Shown here one piece after another: positions 62,509 to 64,000 of a DNA stretch of 64,000 nt. Position 1 is the first letter of the stretch, and every line of letters starts with the position of its first letter. The notes beneath the pieces were generated by a model. That model was not told the DNA's origin. It did no database searches and saw nothing but the letters and a program-made list of their open reading frames with translations. This DNA comes from Loktanella atrilutea (GTDB taxonomy: Bacteria; Pseudomonadota; Alphaproteobacteria; Rhodobacterales; Rhodobacteraceae), in NCBI RefSeq assembly GCF_900128995.1, contig NZ_FQUE01000001.1, positions 558,001-622,000 on the forward strand. The letters run 5' to 3'. A program made the position numbers and the translations under genes.

Positions 62509-63681
62509 ATGAAACGTGCGACCCACCTCGAAGCCATCAGGCGCAGCCTGAACGTGATCATGCTGATCTCTGTCTTCGTCACCTGCTACTTTGCGAAGGA
62601 CCTGCTTCTGCCGGTCCTTTTGGGCTTTCTGATCGCCCTGACCCTGTCGCCCCTGTCGCGGGGCATGGCGCGCATCGGCATCCCGCACTGGGTCTCGGCC
62701 GTGGGTCTGATCGGGATCGTGGCGCTGGCGATTGCCGCGGTGATCTACTTCGCCTCTGGCACGGTGGTGGGCTGGATGGACAGCGCACGCAGCATGGGGA
62801 CGGAACTGCAGACCAAGCTGAGCGGGTTGTTCCGGCAGCTGGAGCATGTCCGTCAGGCCGGTGCGGAAGTCGCCAACATGGGGGGAGCGAACGGCCCTGA
62901 GGGAGAGGCCGTTCAAGAGGTGGTGGTGAAGCAGCCGACCCTGATCGACAGCGCCATGAACGTGGTCAGCAGCGCGGGCGCGACACTGGCGGTTTCGCTG
63001 GTGCTGGCGTCCTTCCTGCTGGCGTCGGGTGACATGTTCTACATCAAGCTGGTGCAGTCGTTCCCAACGATGAGCGGCAAGAAGCGCGCCCTGACGATGG
63101 TCTACGACATCGAGCGTCGGGTTTCGCACTACCTGCTGACCATCGCGCTGATCAACGCAGGTCTCGGCCTGTGCGTCGGCGCAGTGCTGTGGCTGATCGG
63201 AATGCCATATGCCTACATCTGGGGGATCGCAGCGTTCCTGCTGAACTTCCTGCCCTACCTTGGTGCGCTGACCGGCGTGGCGCTGGTGGCGGCGCTCTCG
63301 ATCCTGACGTTCGACAGCTTCTCCTACGCGCTGCTGGCACCGGCGGCCTACCTGACTCTGACGACGCTGGAAGGCAACTTCATCACGCCGATGCTGCTGG
63401 GGCGCCGGCTGGAGCTGAATACCGTCGCGGTGTTCCTGACGGTCGTGCTCTGGGGCTGGCTCTGGGGGATTGCCGGCGCGCTGGTGGCGGTGCCGTTCCT
63501 TGTCGTGTTCAAGGTGGTGGCCGACAATATCGAAGGCATGGAAATCGTCGGGAACTTTCTGGGGGCCGCCGATGACACCCACCACGAGAAAGAGCCGGCG
63601 TCAGAGCCTGCGCCGGAGCCGGACACCGTCAGCGCACAGCCCGAGGATATCGGCGACATGACACCGCATGCCGCCGTGTGA
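62509..63681 (+). CDS. AI-2E family transporter (PerM-like)
   Basis: A 390-aa membrane protein of the AI-2E/PerM family with about seven or eight helices. Hydrophobic segments include NVIMLISVFVTCYFAKDLLLPVLLGFLIALTL (two helices), WVSAVGLIGIVALAIAAVIYFA, LAVSLVLASFLLASGD and the paired C-terminal helices with WGIAAFLLNFLPYLGAL. Some members export autoinducer-2, others Na+; specificity is unknown. Divergent from purF with a 247-bp intergenic region. Confidence 0.88.
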   Translation: MKRATHLEAIRRSLNVIMLISVFVTCYFAKDLLLPVLLGFLIALTLSPLSRGMARIGIPHWVSAVGLIGIVALAIAAVIYFASGTVVGWMDSARSMGTELQTKLSGLFRQLEHVRQAGAEVANMGGANGPEGEAVQEVVVKQPTLIDSAMNVVSSAGATLAVSLVLASFLLASGDMFYIKLVQSFPTMSGKKRALTMVYDIERRVSHYLLTIALINAGLGLCVGAVLWLIGMPYAYIWGIAAFLLNFLPYLGALTGVALVAALSILTFDSFSYALLAPAAYLTLTTLEGNFITPMLLGRRLELNTVAVFLTVVLWGWLWGIAGALVAVPFLVVFKVVADNIEGMEIVGNFLGAADDTHHEKEPASEPAPEPDTVSAQPEDIGDMTPHAAV

Positions 63682-63690
63682 CGGTGCGGC

Positions 63691-64000
63691 CTATTGGGGG
63701 GCGCCACACTCTCCGACCAGTTGCTGATACTGTGTCGTGACCCATGACAGCGTCGCTTCCGGGTCGCGGTCGGCGATCTGGCCGGTCATCCGGCCGAACA
63801 CGCGGGCCGACCGGCTGTCGTCCACCATCGCGATGTTCTGGGATGTCAGGACCGTCTGGTACACGAAGAAGGCCACCGCCACGAGCAGCACGCCGCGGAA
63901 CACACCGAAGAGGAACCCGGCACCCTGGTCCAGCCCGTTCAGGGCAGAGCGCTGGACGACGGAGGAGAAGAGCGGGGTGAAGATCGACACGACCACGAGG
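63691..64000 (-). CDS. cvpA: CvpA family protein, 3' part
   Basis: C-terminal 102 residues of a CvpA-type inner-membrane protein; the frame runs off the right edge. A membrane helix (GFLFGVFRGVLLVAVAFFVYQTVL) after LNGLDQGAGF is the family's conserved region. CvpA is needed for colicin V production in E. coli and usually lies near purF, as here. Function otherwise uncertain. Confidence 0.9.
   Translation of the reverse strand, partial: LVVVSIFTPLFSSVVQRSALNGLDQGAGFLFGVFRGVLLVAVAFFVYQTVLTSQNIAMVDDSRSARVFGRMTGQIADRDPEATLSWVTTQYQQLVGECGAPQ

Overview
The window is about 64 kb of a high-GC chromosome from an alphaproteobacterium of the order Rhodobacterales (Roseobacter/Rhodobacter group). The evidence is a complete Rhodobacter-type gene transfer agent (GTA) cluster lying between fabF-mltG and cysE, pyruvate dehydrogenase genes whose E1-beta carries its own lipoyl domain, and the overall gene content. 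Assignment to a genus is not possible from the sequence alone. Most genes are packed in operons with 4-nt start/stop overlaps. I saw no rRNA, tRNA, CRISPR array, insertion sequence or integrase.

Region by region. 1-1959: end of fabF and coupled mltG. 2010-16312: the GTA structural cluster in canonical order (small and large terminase, portal, g3.5, protease, capsid, connectors, tail tube, chaperones, tape measure, distal tail, hub, NlpC/P60 peptidase, 1304-aa tail-tip protein), followed by a small companion ORF and then cysE with its own promoter and terminator. The capsid gene carries a one-base frameshift in a run of five G. 17261-23987 (minus): pdhA-pdhB-small ORF-pdhC, ftsB, class I aldolase and phosphoglycerate kinase. 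24117-25164: a cytoplasmic and a periplasmic cyclophilin in tandem. 25320-28113 (minus): nucleoside hydrolase, GNAT acetyltransferase, SelO. 28204-30770 (minus): acetolactate synthase ilvI-ilvN behind a leader peptide and terminator that look like a branched-chain amino acid attenuator. 30833-36763: YihY, YghU, an S51 peptidase, aminoacyl-tRNA-protein transferase, RDD protein, DUF2852 protein, HtpX. 36871-39045 (minus): polar amino acid ABC importer.

39257-51643 is a large divergent module. Leftward it holds a peptide-type ABC importer (solute-binding protein, two permeases, two ATPases), an M32 carboxypeptidase and an RraA-family protein. Rightward it holds a GntR regulator, creatininase-family amidohydrolase, ketopantoate-reductase-like enzyme, SDR and M20 peptidase. 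Nearly all junctions are translationally coupled, so it probably imports and degrades one class of peptide or amide substrate that I cannot identify.

51703-64000: dusA, a TauE/SafE permease, tatABC with a coupled DUF815 ATPase, a degenerate LytM lipoprotein, pcm-surE, an SDR, a small PilP-like protein, arsC, purF, an AI-2E family permease and the 3' part of cvpA.

The most interesting items are the frameshifted GTA capsid, the ilv attenuator, the palindromes at the GTA, pdhA and DUF2852 promoters, and the divergent peptide/creatininase module.
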